From the NCBI GenBank assembly GCA_007258455.2, contig VDFB02358134.1, positions 214,257,565-214,321,564 of the forward strand: DNA of 64,000 bases, read 5' to 3'. A program made the translations under genes and the position numbers. Below are positions 32,928 through 45,160 of this stretch, one piece after another. The notes beneath the pieces were generated by a model. That model saw only the letters and a list, made by a program, of their open reading frames with translations. It ran no database searches and had not been told where the DNA came from. This DNA is from Sequoia sempervirens (lineage: Eukaryota; Streptophyta; Pinopsida; Cupressales; Cupressaceae). Position 1 is the first letter of the stretch. Each line of letters opens with the position of its first letter.

Positions 32928-34179
32928 TGTAGACACCGAAATTTGGTTTTAAGCCTGCGACTTCCATATTCTTCGTAATTTGTATTCTCCATGGTCATGA
33001 TTAAATAATGTTAATTATTTAATTATTCACTTTAATTTTAATTCTTCTATTAATTAAATAATCTTAATTATTTAATTAATTCATACTTTTCTTTATTCTA
33101 TCTGATTAATTAAATAAACGCTTTTTATTTAATTATGTTACTAATTAACCTTATTCTTCTTGTTAAATTAAATAAATCCTTATTTAATTTATTCTTTATC
33201 ATATTTCAACTATAATTAAATGAATTCTTTATTTATTTAATTATTCATTTAAAATCCTTCATCATTTAATTAAATAAATATTATTTATTTAATTATTCTT
33301 CAAATATCGAGTCTTGAATTAAATGAATTATTTAATTCATTAATTCTATTTTAACGCATTCTTCTATATTTTAGATAATTGTGTGAAGTTATCTAAGTAT
33401 TCACTTTTACTCGACTCGACATCTATTTTAATCACTCAGTTAACGCTTGATTTGATGTCTGAGTGGCTTTCTCGAGTAATCTCTTCATCAGATTGGTCAA
33501 TCGTCCAGTTCTAACTCATTTGCATGTACATGCGGATTAATTAAATATTCATATTTAATTAATTAAACCTTGCGCGTGCATTCGAACAAGAGTTTCTTTA
33601 ATCCATCTTTATCTTTGTCATGCAAAGATAATTCTTCTATTTTTGAATACCAAACTGGAAGATTAAATCATTTATTTAATCTTTAATGCCATTTCTAATT
33701 TGTATCACTCATGTCATTACTAACTATTATCAGAATGCATGTCTAATCTGTCAATCTCAACCATCTGTTGATCTTTCAATCCTGACCTATCATTCGAATA
33801 ATCAATTTTCTATAAATTGATCTATTTTTCTTCATTCCAATCTCTCTTGAAATCTCTCTTGAAATCTCTCGCGAATTCTTATGACTTTTGAGAGCACTTT
33901 GTCTTGAATCTTCGATGTTTTGCTAATCATTATCTTAGGCTATACTTGCACGAATTTATGAAAATTTGAGGGTAATTATACTACACAAGCAAAATGGAGA
34001 AGGGCAATCGAGATGAATCATGGAAATACGTTTGAAATTGGTGAGATTGTTTCAGTTTGTTTACGTTTTAACTTCCTTTACTCTTTGTTGCTTAACATTT
34101 AGATTTGCATCTTAGATTTTAGTATTGCACGTTTGCTTCTAATCTTCTTTGTTGTCTTGTGCACTTTCTTGGCGTTACA
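32928..34179 (+). repeat. 3' LTR of element D
   Basis: 1252 bp, same termini as the 5' LTR and alignable along its full length, with mostly single-base transitions and a few 1-3 bp indels. The same AT-rich TTAATTAAATAA array is near its start. CCCTC follows at 34180. Confidence 0.95.
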
Positions 34180-36739
34180 CCCTCCATGGCCATGGCTATT
34201 CATGTTGCTACAATTTTTTGAGAGCTTAGGAACTTGCATAGGCCCGTACCCTCTTAATATTTTTCATATTTGAATCATTTGGAACAAAACCCAAGTGTGT
34301 TTGTGCTTATGTGAAGAAGAATTCCTCTCTCAAGCCATGGCTACAAGAATACAAACTGGGTTTTCTTTTAGAATTTGGTGTAACTTAGAACTCTAAATTC
34401 CATTTTCTGAATATGTAGAATATAATATTGCTCTTCATTTTTTCTTGAAATTAAATCAAAACAAATTCCTCTCTGAGCAAGACCAAGGCTTCAAACTTTT
34501 CTAGGTTTTGCATTTCTGAATGAGAAAACATTATTGTTTATTTTATTTTGAAAACCCTAGCTTCATAGCATTTTTCCATTTTATTTTGAAAAATAAAATG
34601 GCTTCATCTTCTTCATGCATATCAGTGTAGCTTATTTTTCTCTTTGTTTCGAAAAAATACCATGTTGCTCCAATGGGGCTTTCCTTTCAAAGGAACTTGC
34701 TGGGTATTCTCCATTTGTATTTCCACAACACAAATAATCATTTTATTTTCTTTTGTGTCTGCATTCTTGTAGTTCCACCATTTGCTTTCAAAAATAAAAT
34801 AGTGCAACTCCTTTAGCATTAGTCTTCTTTATTATCATGGCTTTTGAAAGCACACACTAGCCATTTATTACTTGTTTCCCATTTAGAAATCTATATGTTT
34901 ACATATGGCTGCATCTTATTTGCATTCTCTTTCTCTATGATGCACACACAAAAAAACTGTCCACTTACACCTAAAAGTATTGCATGAGCAATGGTAGCTT
35001 TAACAGTGATGCCTCTATTTTGTTTATTGCTTCTTGCAATGCTTGTATTCAACCAACATGATTCATCTGTAGGTAATGACAATCCCATTTTTGTTTGTAG
35101 CCATTTATTTATGAGCACTTTGAAGCTTCGATACTGTAGGTTGAAAATCTTTTGCATTCAAAAAATGTACTTCAAATTTCCACTCTTTACCACAATTTCA
35201 TTCATATATAACAATGTAATGCAACTGAACTTGAGTTCCATTTTTCACTTCACTTCAATGATGTTGTTATTTGCTTCATTCAACTCAAAACTTTGATGCA
35301 TTGTATCCATAGTTTACAATAGCTTCTTTCCCCTTCATACCTTGGCTTTCATATTTCACTTGCAGCCACTTGTACTTCCATTGCATGATAGAAACAAGGT
35401 CTTCTTTGCACTCTTCATGCATTTTTATCTTTCCTTGGATAGCTATAGCTTGTATGAGCCTTGATCTTTAGTGTGTGGAAGACTTTGAAATAAGTGAAAC
35501 TTGATGATGATGCTTTGAAGCTTCTCCAATTGCTTTAGTTGTCTCTCTTGATTTGTAGTTTGGAATTGTGTATGCATGTTCACTATCATCCTAGGACAAT
35601 GAATCACTTGCTTCCCTATCAATGTGAACATCATGTTAATGAAACATGGCAGTAATGTAATGTTTTAGCAGCACTTAGAACTTGAAACATTTTCATGCAA
35701 ACAAAAATATCTGATGAAAAGATAGTGCATTTTGTTTTACATAATTTGAGCATTTGAGAAAGATTATTGTCTCATTTGTGATCTTCATCTTCACTTTGCA
35801 TTTTGAATTTGATGGTCATGTATGGGTAATGAATCAACCTTTCTTGTATTGCTTTATGAACTTCTCCTTTAGTTGGATGTTCCATCTTGACATTATGAAT
35901 GTGTCTATTTCCTTAAAGCCCCTCTTGAAATCAAGGGGTAGCATGTTGAACTCAACCCTTGTGGGAGCCCATTTTCACACCACATGCTATTATGTCTTCA
36001 AAGAAGATCAACAACATACTTTTCCTATACCTACATAGTGAACAAACATGTTAGATTAAAAAAAAAAAAGTTCAATGTTCCTATTATGTTTCATCTTTTT
36101 TGTTCCTTTTTCACACTTCTGGCATTTGATCAGCTGATTCAATGCACCACAAGCAATGTTCTATATTACTATTGATAGATCATATAGGAGGATTCATTAC
36201 CCAAGCTCTAACAAATCCTTCTCAATCATCTGCAAGTTCACTTGGAGAACAGGATCGAGGAGGAAGAAACAACAATGAAGACAACTTGAAGACACCTCAG
36301 GAAATGACGGCTATGTTTCTTCTTATGTGTTCCTTTCTTTATTTTATCTTTAGTAGCATAGTGCATTACTTTTTTTCTATTGAATCAACTATTCCCACGG
36401 CTTGTGTGGGACACTTGATCTTCCTTTCCATCCCAATGAATATAAAAACAACATTTGTGCAATCTTGTTTAATTTTGTACCTTTCTTTTGCAAAAATGTA
36501 TGAAAGATTATGGAATGGATAAATCAATACAAAATGAAATCACTTTTCTTTATATCTCATGCAATTTCGTATGTTGTGAATCATGAATGGTAAACTGAAA
36601 TACATTGCATACTTAAACTGGAAAATTCTTTTAAACTCTAATACATGTAATGGTTTAAGCAACTGTAGAAATGAATTGAAAATTTTCCACCTTAAAATGA
36701 ACTTGAATTAATCAGCTCTGTCAATGAGTTGTGCTGAAA
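34180..36739. other. Older flank of element D (right side), no recognisable gene
   Basis: The sequence continues the pre-insertion DNA after the CCCTC duplication. Several short open stretches exist (for example 35754-36038, and 36142-36522 with a hydrophobic C-terminal half), but none resembles a family I know and they lack supporting structure. It could be an old LTR or leader of the Tat-type element whose pol fragment follows. From 35012 onwards it is inside the duplicated block. Confidence 0.4.
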
Positions 36740-37768
36740 ATTTGATAACAATTATCACAATACAAAGACCTCACAATGATGTTGCTAGAGTTTTTTGAAT
36801 CACACACTATTGGCAATGTTCCATGAAAGGATAATCTACATGTATATGCAATGGCAAGTGTTTCTTCCCTTGTTTCTCTTGAAGATTCTTCCACAAACTT
36901 CACATTGATTATCCACACTCTCACAAAACCATCAATAAATGAAAATATGAAGGAAACATTAGTTTCCAATATTGAAGCCTCTAGTGAATGGTATACATTG
37001 ATATTCAATTATCTAAAAGAAGATACCTTTCCTAAACCAACTACCAAGAACACTATATCTCGTATTTGGAAACTTACAACTCGATACATAATCGTAGAAG
37101 ATGTATTATATAGGTGGTCATTCAATCGTCTTCTTCTTAAATGCCTGAAACAATGTGAAATATCTATAGCCCTTGAAGAAGCTCATGTAGGTACTTGTGG
37201 GGGCCATTTCAGAGGAATATTGTTAGTTCAAAATTTAATCCACATAGGATATTATTGGAAAAACATGGAACAAGATTGCTTTGATCATGTTAAGAAATGT
37301 CATAAATGTCAAGAGAATAACAATTCGATTCACACTCCTACTTCTGAACTTCATTCCTAGGTTCCTATTTGGCCATTTTTGGTGTGGGGTTAGGATCTTA
37401 TTGGAAATATTTCTCCTTTTTCTTCTTTAGGACATACATTTATAATCATTCCTAAAAATTATTTCATGAAATGGGTAGAGGAAATTCCTCTTTGCTCCAT
37501 GACTACTAATGTAATCTATCATTTTATCTTGGAAAACATTATTACTCGATTTGGTCTTCCTTCCACTTTAGTTTCAGATAATGGGACACCATTTAAGAAT
37601 AATGAAGTTAAGAAATTTTTCAAAAAAATTCACATTCAACATCATTTTTCCACACCGTATTACCCACAATATAATGTTCAAGCAGAAGCAACGAACAAAA
37701 CACCTAAAAAAAGCTTATGTAAAACAGTTAGTAAACATAACAAGGATTAGCACACTCAACACTCTTAT
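36740..37768 (+). pseudogene. Tat-type aRNH end plus integrase fragment, cut by copia element F
   Basis: The fragment begins in the aRNH tail (LLEFFESHTIGNVP, then a TGA, KDNLHVYAMASVSSL) and runs through the linker into integrase: zinc motif HVGTCGGHF and CHKCQEN, then WG, a TAG, DLIGNISP, LVSDNGTPFKNNE and NVQAEATNKTP, which carry the D, D, E triad. The core is interrupted after HNKD by a TAG and then by the LTR of element F at 37769. The first part resembles element D in order and motifs but is much older. The missing integrase end should lie beyond the far end of F. Confidence 0.85.
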
Positions 37769-39452
37769 TGTTGAAAGTATGTTGATGGTGTTCTCATTGA
37801 TGTCAATAGTATGGATATTTTTGGAAAGTGTTCGTGTTGTCATTAATGTTGTCAGTGTTGGTGCTAGTGTAGACATGTTGTGGTTTGATGTCGCATTGAT
37901 GTCAATCCCTAGTGTGTGGGGATTGTTGGAGTTTCTGGAGAGGCTTGCACTATGTTGTCATATATAGTTTGGTTATATTGAGAAGTGTTTATGGTATTGA
38001 TAAAGTGTTTCAGGTGTTATAGATATGTTGAGGGGATGTTTGTGGTGTTTTTGATGCAGTTGGTTCACTTGGTTTCCAAGTGCTTTTGAGAAAATTTGGA
38101 TAAAAGAGTGTGCATGGTGACAGAGGTGTGTTCAGTGGTATGCTCCACATTCCTTCATGGTTGAATATATTATTGTGTTATTTTCATGTGATGATCAAAG
38201 GTGTTTAGAAGTGTTATATCCAAAATTTTAGGTTATGGATTATGTGGCAGTGGAAGTTGTGTTTGACAGTGTGTTTTCCTATGAAGAAGGTTGTTTGGAA
38301 AAAATGGAATTGCTTCACATTTCTCCATGTTGTTTCTTGTCTTGCAGATTTGGGAACGTGCCAATATTTTTTATACCTACCTTCTCTTGGAGTGTTGATT
38401 TTTGAGTTGCTATGTAAGCTTGGTTCATGTGTTGGAGTTCAATGACACAATGTTTGACTAAATAGAATGAAAGTGTTATTTAGTTTCTCGTGGTAGTAGC
38501 AGTGGTTTTGGATATTTTGATGATGTGAAATATTTTGGAATGTCGTAAAGTTATTCTACATGGTTTGTGTGGTGTTTTCTAGACCTGGAGAGACATGTAT
38601 GTGGTTTCTTTTTAGTGTTAGTGCAGGTTTAGCTTACCTAATGTGCTAGCACTAATTGTAGAGGTTGTTTTTTGTTTGTAGAAGTGTGGTGAATTGTGTC
38701 AATGTAGATTTGGGTCCTAGTTAACCTTTGGTGTGGTATACCTTCACTTCTTTCCACCACAAAAGTGTTTGTTGCTGACCTATTTGGTGTTGCACATTTG
38801 AGGTGCATATGTTTCACTTAGACCAACCTAATTAAAATTATTTAGGTCACAAATGGTATAAATAAAAGGTGATTTTTTGGAGATAAGTGTGGCATGTGTA
38901 AAGGTGTTGAGATGTGAATGTAATCAAGTGTGGTGATTTGAGTGTGAGCTTAAATTCCTATGACTTTGGATGCAGTGAGCAGAAGGTGTCTACATTTTTA
39001 GTGTTCCTGAAGTTGTTGGAGGCAGTGAGCCAAAGGTTGTGGATGGTGAAAAGTTGTAGTGGTGATTTTTCCCTATTTCTCTAAGATAGTGAATCATTCT
39101 ATAACAATATTCTTCTTTCTTATTTCTTCTTTCTTTTGAATAGTGAATCCTTTGGGCAGTGAGCCCTTGGTAATGAGCCTTTCTTCTTTTTTGGGTAGTG
39201 ATCCTATTGTATTGGTGTCTTTATTCATATATATGTGAGCTAATCCTCATCCTGATTTTCCCTAATTATATGTTCCCACGTAAATTTGGTGTTCTCTTGT
39301 GTATGGTGGTATTGTGTTGATATTTCATATGCTTACTTTCTATTGATGCTTAATGAAGATCTAAAAGTTAATAAGGGTTTAAGGATTAATAAGGGTTTTA
39401 TGTTTTAATGTACAACTAATTCAACCTTCTTAATTTTCTTGTGTGTCTAACA
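37769..39452 (+). repeat. 5' LTR of element F
   Basis: It runs from TGTTGAAAGTATG to GTGTCTAACA, 1684 bp, with the PBS three bases downstream of its end. GT-rich; a TATAAATA at about 38859 may be the TATA box. Parts such as GGGCAGTGAGCCC and TTCCCACGTAAAT match, in reverse, the LTR of element G, so the two are related families in opposite orientation. Confidence 0.75.
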
Positions 39453-39454
39453 AT

Positions 39455-39466
39455 TGGTATTCGGGC
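39455..39466 (+). promoter_or_regulatory. Primer binding site of element F
   Basis: TGGTATTCGGGC is a variant of TGGTATCAGAGC, the site complementary to initiator methionine tRNA used by most copia elements. Confidence 0.75.
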
Positions 39467-39509
39467 AGTGGTTCCATGGAAGAAGCTTAACCTATTGAGG
39501 TAGATCCAG

Positions 39510-40330
39510 ATGGCACACAAGAAGGGTTCCAAAGCTCCTATGTTTGACAAAATGAATTATGCTTAATAGAAATCCATATGGAATCATTTCTTATTTCTCT
39601 AGATTTTGGTGTTTGGAGTTCAATTGAAATTGGATATTCTATTCGAGCTACTGGTACAACAAGTGATGATGAGATCAAAGATTATGAGAATAATGGAAAA
39701 GAAAGAAATGTTATCTCGAGTGGTCTTTCTAATTATAAACTTAGAAAAATGATAAGTCTTAAAACTGCTAAAGAGGTCTGAGTAAAACTATAGAGAATTT
39801 ATTAATGAGATGATAAGGTCAAGCAAGTAAAGGTGCAAAACTACAAAGCCAAATTTGAAAACCTAAGGATGTCAGAAGATGAAGAAATTATAGCCTACAT
39901 GCTCAAAGTGGATGAAGTTGTTAATGCCATCAATGATCTTGGTGGTAAACTAGAAGAAAGTGAAGTTGTGAAAAAGGTATTAAGAAATCTTCCTAAATTA
40001 TATAGTTCTAAAGTTTTTTCTTTTGAGGAAGCTCAATATTTAGATCAATATTCTAGAGATTAGATGTTTGGTTCTTTAATTTATTTTGAATTGACAGAGT
40101 TTGGTAAAGATGCTATAAATAAATAAATTGCCTTTAAATTCAATAAGTAAAAGAAGGGTGATGAATCAAATCTGGATGATCTTGATGAGGTGGAAGAAAG
40201 TTTTATAAAGAGATTGAAATATGGCACTAGTAAATACAAAGGTAAGTTACCTTTTAAGTGTTTCGATTGTGGAAACATAGGTCATTATGCTTCTAAATAT
40301 CCAATCAAAGTTAAAAATAACAAAAAAAAG
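39510..40330 (+). pseudogene. gag of copia element F
   Basis: The start MAHKKGSKAPMFDKMNY at ATG 39510 lies 44 bases after the PBS. A frameshift near 39570 leads into HMESFLISLDFGVWSSIE, the UBN2-type gag opening. EEIIAYMLKVDEVVNAIN and KKVLRNLPKLYSSKV follow. The zinc knuckle reads CFDCGNIGHYASKY: the last Cys of CX2CX4HX4C is Tyr, a single G-to-A change. Stops occur near 39778, 39797 and 40061. Gag would form the capsid and bind RNA; this one is broken. Confidence 0.75.
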
Positions 40331-41919
40331 GATAATAAAGGTAAATCAGTTCAGAAGATTTACTATGTTGAAAAATACAATGGTGTATCTGATAATGAAG
40401 AATTAGACTATCCTAATGATGATAGTGATGAATTCATTTTCATGGATTTAAATTTTGGAACTAATTTTACTAATCCTGAAATATGTGTGAAGGAAAATTA
40501 TCTAGAAATAGGTCACAATATTGAAGGAACTATGGTGTCTTCTTTTCATGCAAGAGAGGAGAAGAATTACCGGATAATTGATAGTGGATGCTCAAATCAT
40601 ATGACAGGTGATAAGATTAATTTTTAAACTTCAAAATTATGATGGTGGTCTTGTTAATTTTGGTGATGATACATCTGCTAAGATCTATGGAAAAGGTTCA
40701 ATTAATTTTGATGATAAGCATAAAAAGGATGTTATTTACATCAAGGGTCTCCAACATAATCTTCGTAGTGTAGGAAAAACATGTAGCAAAGGATAAAATT
40801 TGGTGTTTCAGGATGATGGTTGTGAAATCCAAAAAATAAGATCTAAAACTTTGGTTGCTACAAGAATAATGACAAAATTTAATGTTAATCAACTCAAAGG
40901 TGGTGGTGTTAAGTGCTTTATGTCTCAAATTAATGAAATTTGGCTATGGCATAGAAGAATGGGTCACATCAATTTTGATAACCTAGTGAACATTAGTTCT
41001 ATTAATGCTATGAGAGATTTGTCAAAGATTATAAAGCCTATCAATGCAATCTACAAGGAATATCAATTTGGAATCAAAAAAAGAAGAGGTTCAAGACTAA
41101 AGAATATTCTACTGCAGGACCTTTGGAGTTGGTGAATACAAACCTATGTGGACCTACTAGAATAAGAAGCTCTCATGGTGACAAATATTTTATATTTTTG
41201 ATTGATGATTATTCTAGAATGACTTGGGTAATATTTATCAAAGAGAAATTAGAAGCTCTAGATAAGTTTAAAGCTTTTAAATCTATGGTTGAGAATGAAA
41301 TGGATCAGAAAATCAAGTGCATGAGATCCGAGTGGTTAGTTTACTTCAAATGAGTAATATTTTTTGTGAAGATCATTGAATAAAGAGACAATTATCACCC
41401 CCTAGAACTCCTCAATAGAATGGAGTTATGAAGAGGAAGAATAGAACAATTCAAGAGGAAACACATACTATGATGAAAGAACCAAATATATTAGATGTCT
41501 ATTGGATAGAAGCTATTCATATTGTAGTATGCATACTTAATAGAGGACAAGAAAGAGTGAATATTTCAAAGACTCCTTATGAGTTATGGTATGGTAAACC
41601 TCCTATTGTGAAATATTTTGGAGTGTTTGGAAGTAAATTATATATCATGAGAGATGAACAAAACTTAGGAAAGTTTGGTGCAAGATCTGATGAAGGAATC
41701 TTCCTTGGATACTCTAGAAAGAAAAAAGCATATCGGTGCTACAATAAAAGGTTGAAGAATATTATTAAAAGTGAAAGTGTCAAAGTGGATGAAGAACCAC
41801 ACTAGATTTCTATGTTGATAGAAGGATATGAAACTGATGAACCCCATTGCAGTGAAGAATAAAAATATGAAGAGAAAGAAAAAGAGATGACAATTGAAGT
41901 AGAAGAAGCTCCAGAAAAG
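40331..41919 (+). pseudogene. Protease and integrase of copia element F
   Basis: The protease has IIDSGCSNHMTGDK (near 40580), intact at DSG. A frameshift near 40620 follows. The pre-integrase part has LWHRRMGHINFDNL, but the two zinc cysteines read Tyr (IYKEYQFG). The core begins LELVNTNLCGPTR, where the first catalytic Asp is Asn, continues FIFLIDDYSRMTWV and CMRSEWLVYF (second Asp region degraded), then KTPYELWYGKPP and FGSKLYIMRDE, and ends GIFLGYSRKKKAYRCYN. RT should follow but the inverted LTR at 41920 cuts in. Confidence 0.8.
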
Positions 41920-42303
41920 TGTTGAACACCTGAAATACTGAGGGGGGAGTGAATCAATATTCTTTGAAACCATTTAAAAATGTAAGCATTCATTCCATGC
42001 ATCATATTCAAATTTCAATAAGGAAAGTAACCATGAAAGCAATCATCAAATCACATAACCCATGAACACTAGATATTTACGTGGAAAAACCAAAAAGGGA
42101 AAAGCCATGGTGAGGATTAGCTCACAATATATTATAACCGGTTACAAGATATTATAGAAAGGGTCACTACCAGGTAGACTCACTATCTGGTGGACTCAAT
42201 ACCCATAAAAAGAAAGAAAGATAAAATAAAAAGGGGTGGCACACTGCCAAGATCTAAATTGCTAAAAATGCATCTACAATAAGCAAAAAATGCAATTCCA
42301 TTA
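41920..42303 (-). repeat. Start of the inverted LTR of element G, cut by the gap
   Basis: Same as 49312-49695. On the plus strand it begins TGTTGAACACCTGAAATACT. Confidence 0.8.
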
Positions 42304-42403
42304 NNNNNNNNNNNNNNNNNNNNNNNNNNNNNNNNNNNNNNNNNNNNNNNNNNNNNNNNNNNNNNNNNNNNNNNNNNNNNNNNNNNNNNNNNNNNNNNNN
42401 NNN
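42304..42403. other. Assembly gap of 100 N
   Basis: Exactly 100 N, the usual placeholder for a gap of unknown size. The sequence to the right restarts at the copy of base 35012, so the flanking contigs overlap rather than abut. Confidence 0.98.
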
Positions 42404-44131
42404 CCTCTATTTTGTTTATTGCTTCTTGCAATGCTTGTATTCAACCAACATGATTCATCTGTAGGTAATGACAATCCCATTTTTGTTTGTAGCCATTTAT
42501 TTATGAGCACTTTGAAGCTTCGATACTGTAGGTTGAAAATCTTTTGCATTCAAAAAATGTACTTCAAATTTCCACTCTTTACCACAATTTCATTCATATA
42601 TAACAATGTAATGCAACTGAACTTGAGTTCCATTTTTCACTTCACTTCAATGATGTTGTTATTTGCTTCATTCAACTCAAAACTTTGATGCATTGTATCC
42701 ATAGTTTACAATAGCTTCTTTCCCCTTCATACCTTGGCTTTCATATTTCACTTGCAGCCACTTGTACTTCCATTGCATGATAGAAACAAGGTCTTCTTTG
42801 CACTCTTCATGCATTTTTATCTTTCCTTGGATAGCTATAGCTTGTATGAGCCTTGATCTTTAGTGTGTGGAAGACTTTGAAATAAGTGAAACTTGATGAT
42901 GATGCTTTGAAGCTTCTCCAATTGCTTTAGTTGTCTCTCTTGATTTGTAGTTTGGAATTGTGTATGCATGTTCACTATCATCCTAGGACAATGAATCACT
43001 TGCTTCCCTATCAATGTGAACATCATGTTAATGAAACATGGCAGTAATGTAATGTTTTAGCAGCACTTAGAACTTGAAACATTTTCATGCAAACAAAAAT
43101 ATCTGATGAAAAGATAGTGCATTTTGTTTTACATAATTTGAGCATTTGAGAAAGATTATTGTCTCATTTGTGATCTTCATCTTCACTTTGCATTTTGAAT
43201 TTGATGGTCATGTATGGGTAATGAATCAACCTTTCTTGTATTGCTTTATGAACTTCTCCTTTAGTTGGATGTTCCATCTTGACATTATGAATGTGTCTAT
43301 TTCCTTAAAGCCCCTCTTGAAATCAAGGGGTAGCATGTTGAACTCAACCCTTGTGGGAGCCCATTTTCACACCACATGCTATTATGTCTTCAAAGAAGAT
43401 CAACAACATACTTTTCCTATACCTACATAGTGAACAAACATGTTAGATTAAAAAAAAAAAAGTTCAATGTTCCTATTATGTTTCATCTTTTTTGTTCCTT
43501 TTTCACACTTCTGGCATTTGATCAGCTGATTCAATGCACCACAAGCAATGTTCTATATTACTATTGATAGATCATATAGGAGGATTCATTACCCAAGCTC
43601 TAACAAATCCTTCTCAATCATCTGCAAGTTCACTTGGAGAACAGGATCGAGGAGGAAGAAACAACAATGAAGACAACTTGAAGACACCTCAGGAAATGAC
43701 GGCTATGTTTCTTCTTATGTGTTCCTTTCTTTATTTTATCTTTAGTAGCATAGTGCATTACTTTTTTTCTATTGAATCAACTATTCCCACGGCTTGTGTG
43801 GGACACTTGATCTTCCTTTCCATCCCAATGAATATAAAAACAACATTTGTGCAATCTTGTTTAATTTTGTACCTTTCTTTTGCAAAAATGTATGAAAGAT
43901 TATGGAATGGATAAATCAATACAAAATGAAATCACTTTTCTTTATATCTCATGCAATTTCGTATGTTGTGAATCATGAATGGTAAACTGAAATACATTGC
44001 ATACTTAAACTGGAAAATTCTTTTAAACTCTAATACATGTAATGGTTTAAGCAACTGTAGAAATGAATTGAAAATTTTCCACCTTAAAATGAACTTGAAT
44101 TAATCAGCTCTGTCAATGAGTTGTGCTGAAA

Positions 44132-45160
44132 ATTTGATAACAATTATCACAATACAAAGACCTCACAATGATGTTGCTAGAGTTTTTTGAATCACACACT
44201 ATTGGCAATGTTCCATGAAAGGATAATCTACATGTATATGCAATGGCAAGTGTTTCTTCCCTTGTTTCTCTTGAAGATTCTTCCACAAACTTCACATTGA
44301 TTATCCACACTCTCACAAAACCATCAATAAATGAAAATATGAAGGAAACATTAGTTTCCAATATTGAAGCCTCTAGTGAATGGTATACATTGATATTCAA
44401 TTATCTAAAAGAAGATACCTTTCCTAAACCAACTACCAAGAACACTATATCTCGTATTTGGAAACTTACAACTCGATACATAATCGTAGAAGATGTATTA
44501 TATAGGTGGTCATTCAATCGTCTTCTTCTTAAATGCCTGAAACAATGTGAAATATCTATAGCCCTTGAAGAAGCTCATGTAGGTACTTGTGGGGGCCATT
44601 TCAGAGGAATATTGTTAGTTCAAAATTTAATCCACATAGGATATTATTGGAAAAACATGGAACAAGATTGCTTTGATCATGTTAAGAAATGTCATAAATG
44701 TCAAGAGAATAACAATTCGATTCACACTCCTACTTCTGAACTTCATTCCTAGGTTCCTATTTGGCCATTTTTGGTGTGGGGTTAGGATCTTATTGGAAAT
44801 ATTTCTCCTTTTTCTTCTTTAGGACATACATTTATAATCATTCCTAAAAATTATTTCATGAAATGGGTAGAGGAAATTCCTCTTTGCTCCATGACTACTA
44901 ATGTAATCTATCATTTTATCTTGGAAAACATTATTACTCGATTTGGTCTTCCTTCCACTTTAGTTTCAGATAATGGGACACCATTTAAGAATAATGAAGT
45001 TAAGAAATTTTTCAAAAAAATTCACATTCAACATCATTTTTCCACACCGTATTACCCACAATATAATGTTCAAGCAGAAGCAACGAACAAAACACCTAAA
45101 AAAAGCTTATGTAAAACAGTTAGTAAACATAACAAGGATTAGCACACTCAACACTCTTAT
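44132..45160 (+). pseudogene. Tat-type aRNH-integrase fragment (second copy)
   Basis: Same sequence as 36740-37768: zinc motif near 44580-44700, then the D, D, E core, interrupted by the copia LTR at 45161. Probably the same locus represented twice. Confidence 0.85.

Larger units (their letters stand above)
15849..34179 (+). mobile_element. Element D: complete Tat/Ogre-like Ty3/gypsy retrotransposon, 18.3 kb
   Basis: Two LTRs (15849-17097 and 32928-34179) start TGTAGACACCG and end TTACA. The element is flanked by a perfect 5-bp direct repeat CCCTC (15844-15848 and 34180-34184). Order: LTR, PBS, 2.2-kb leader, one long gag-PR-RT-RNH-aRNH-INT frame (19331-27133), a repeat-rich spacer, an antisense PMD gene, PPT, LTR. 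Rough hand comparison puts LTR divergence at about 3%, mostly transitions, so the insertion is younger than its neighbours. The aRNH behind RNH, the large size and the antisense gene point to the Tat lineage. Seven nonsense codons make the polyprotein inactive here. Confidence 0.95.
37769..41919 (+). mobile_element. Element F: Ty1/copia retrotransposon, 5' part (first copy)
   Basis: A 5' LTR, iMet-type PBS, gag, protease and integrase are present in copia order (integrase ahead of RT). RT and RNase H are missing because the element stops at 41920, where an inverted LTR of element G begins. F is inserted in the Tat-type integrase fragment. All parts carry stops and lost catalytic residues. The same piece recurs at 45161-49311. 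Confidence 0.82.
35012..42303 (+). repeat. 7292-bp duplicated block, copy 1
   Basis: Everything from here to the gap recurs at 42404-49695, offset by 7392. All reading frames on both strands translate identically, and every stretch of noncoding sequence I compared matched exactly. It covers the unrecognised flank, the Tat-type integrase fragment, copia element F and the first 384 bases of the element G LTR. It ends exactly at the N run. Confidence 0.95.

Noticed and set aside
36142..36522. 126-residue open frame with hydrophobic segments, possible membrane protein or env-like gene
   Set aside because: No recognisable motif; AT-rich DNA easily gives hydrophobic readings. Its repetition at 43534 reflects the duplicated block, not conservation.
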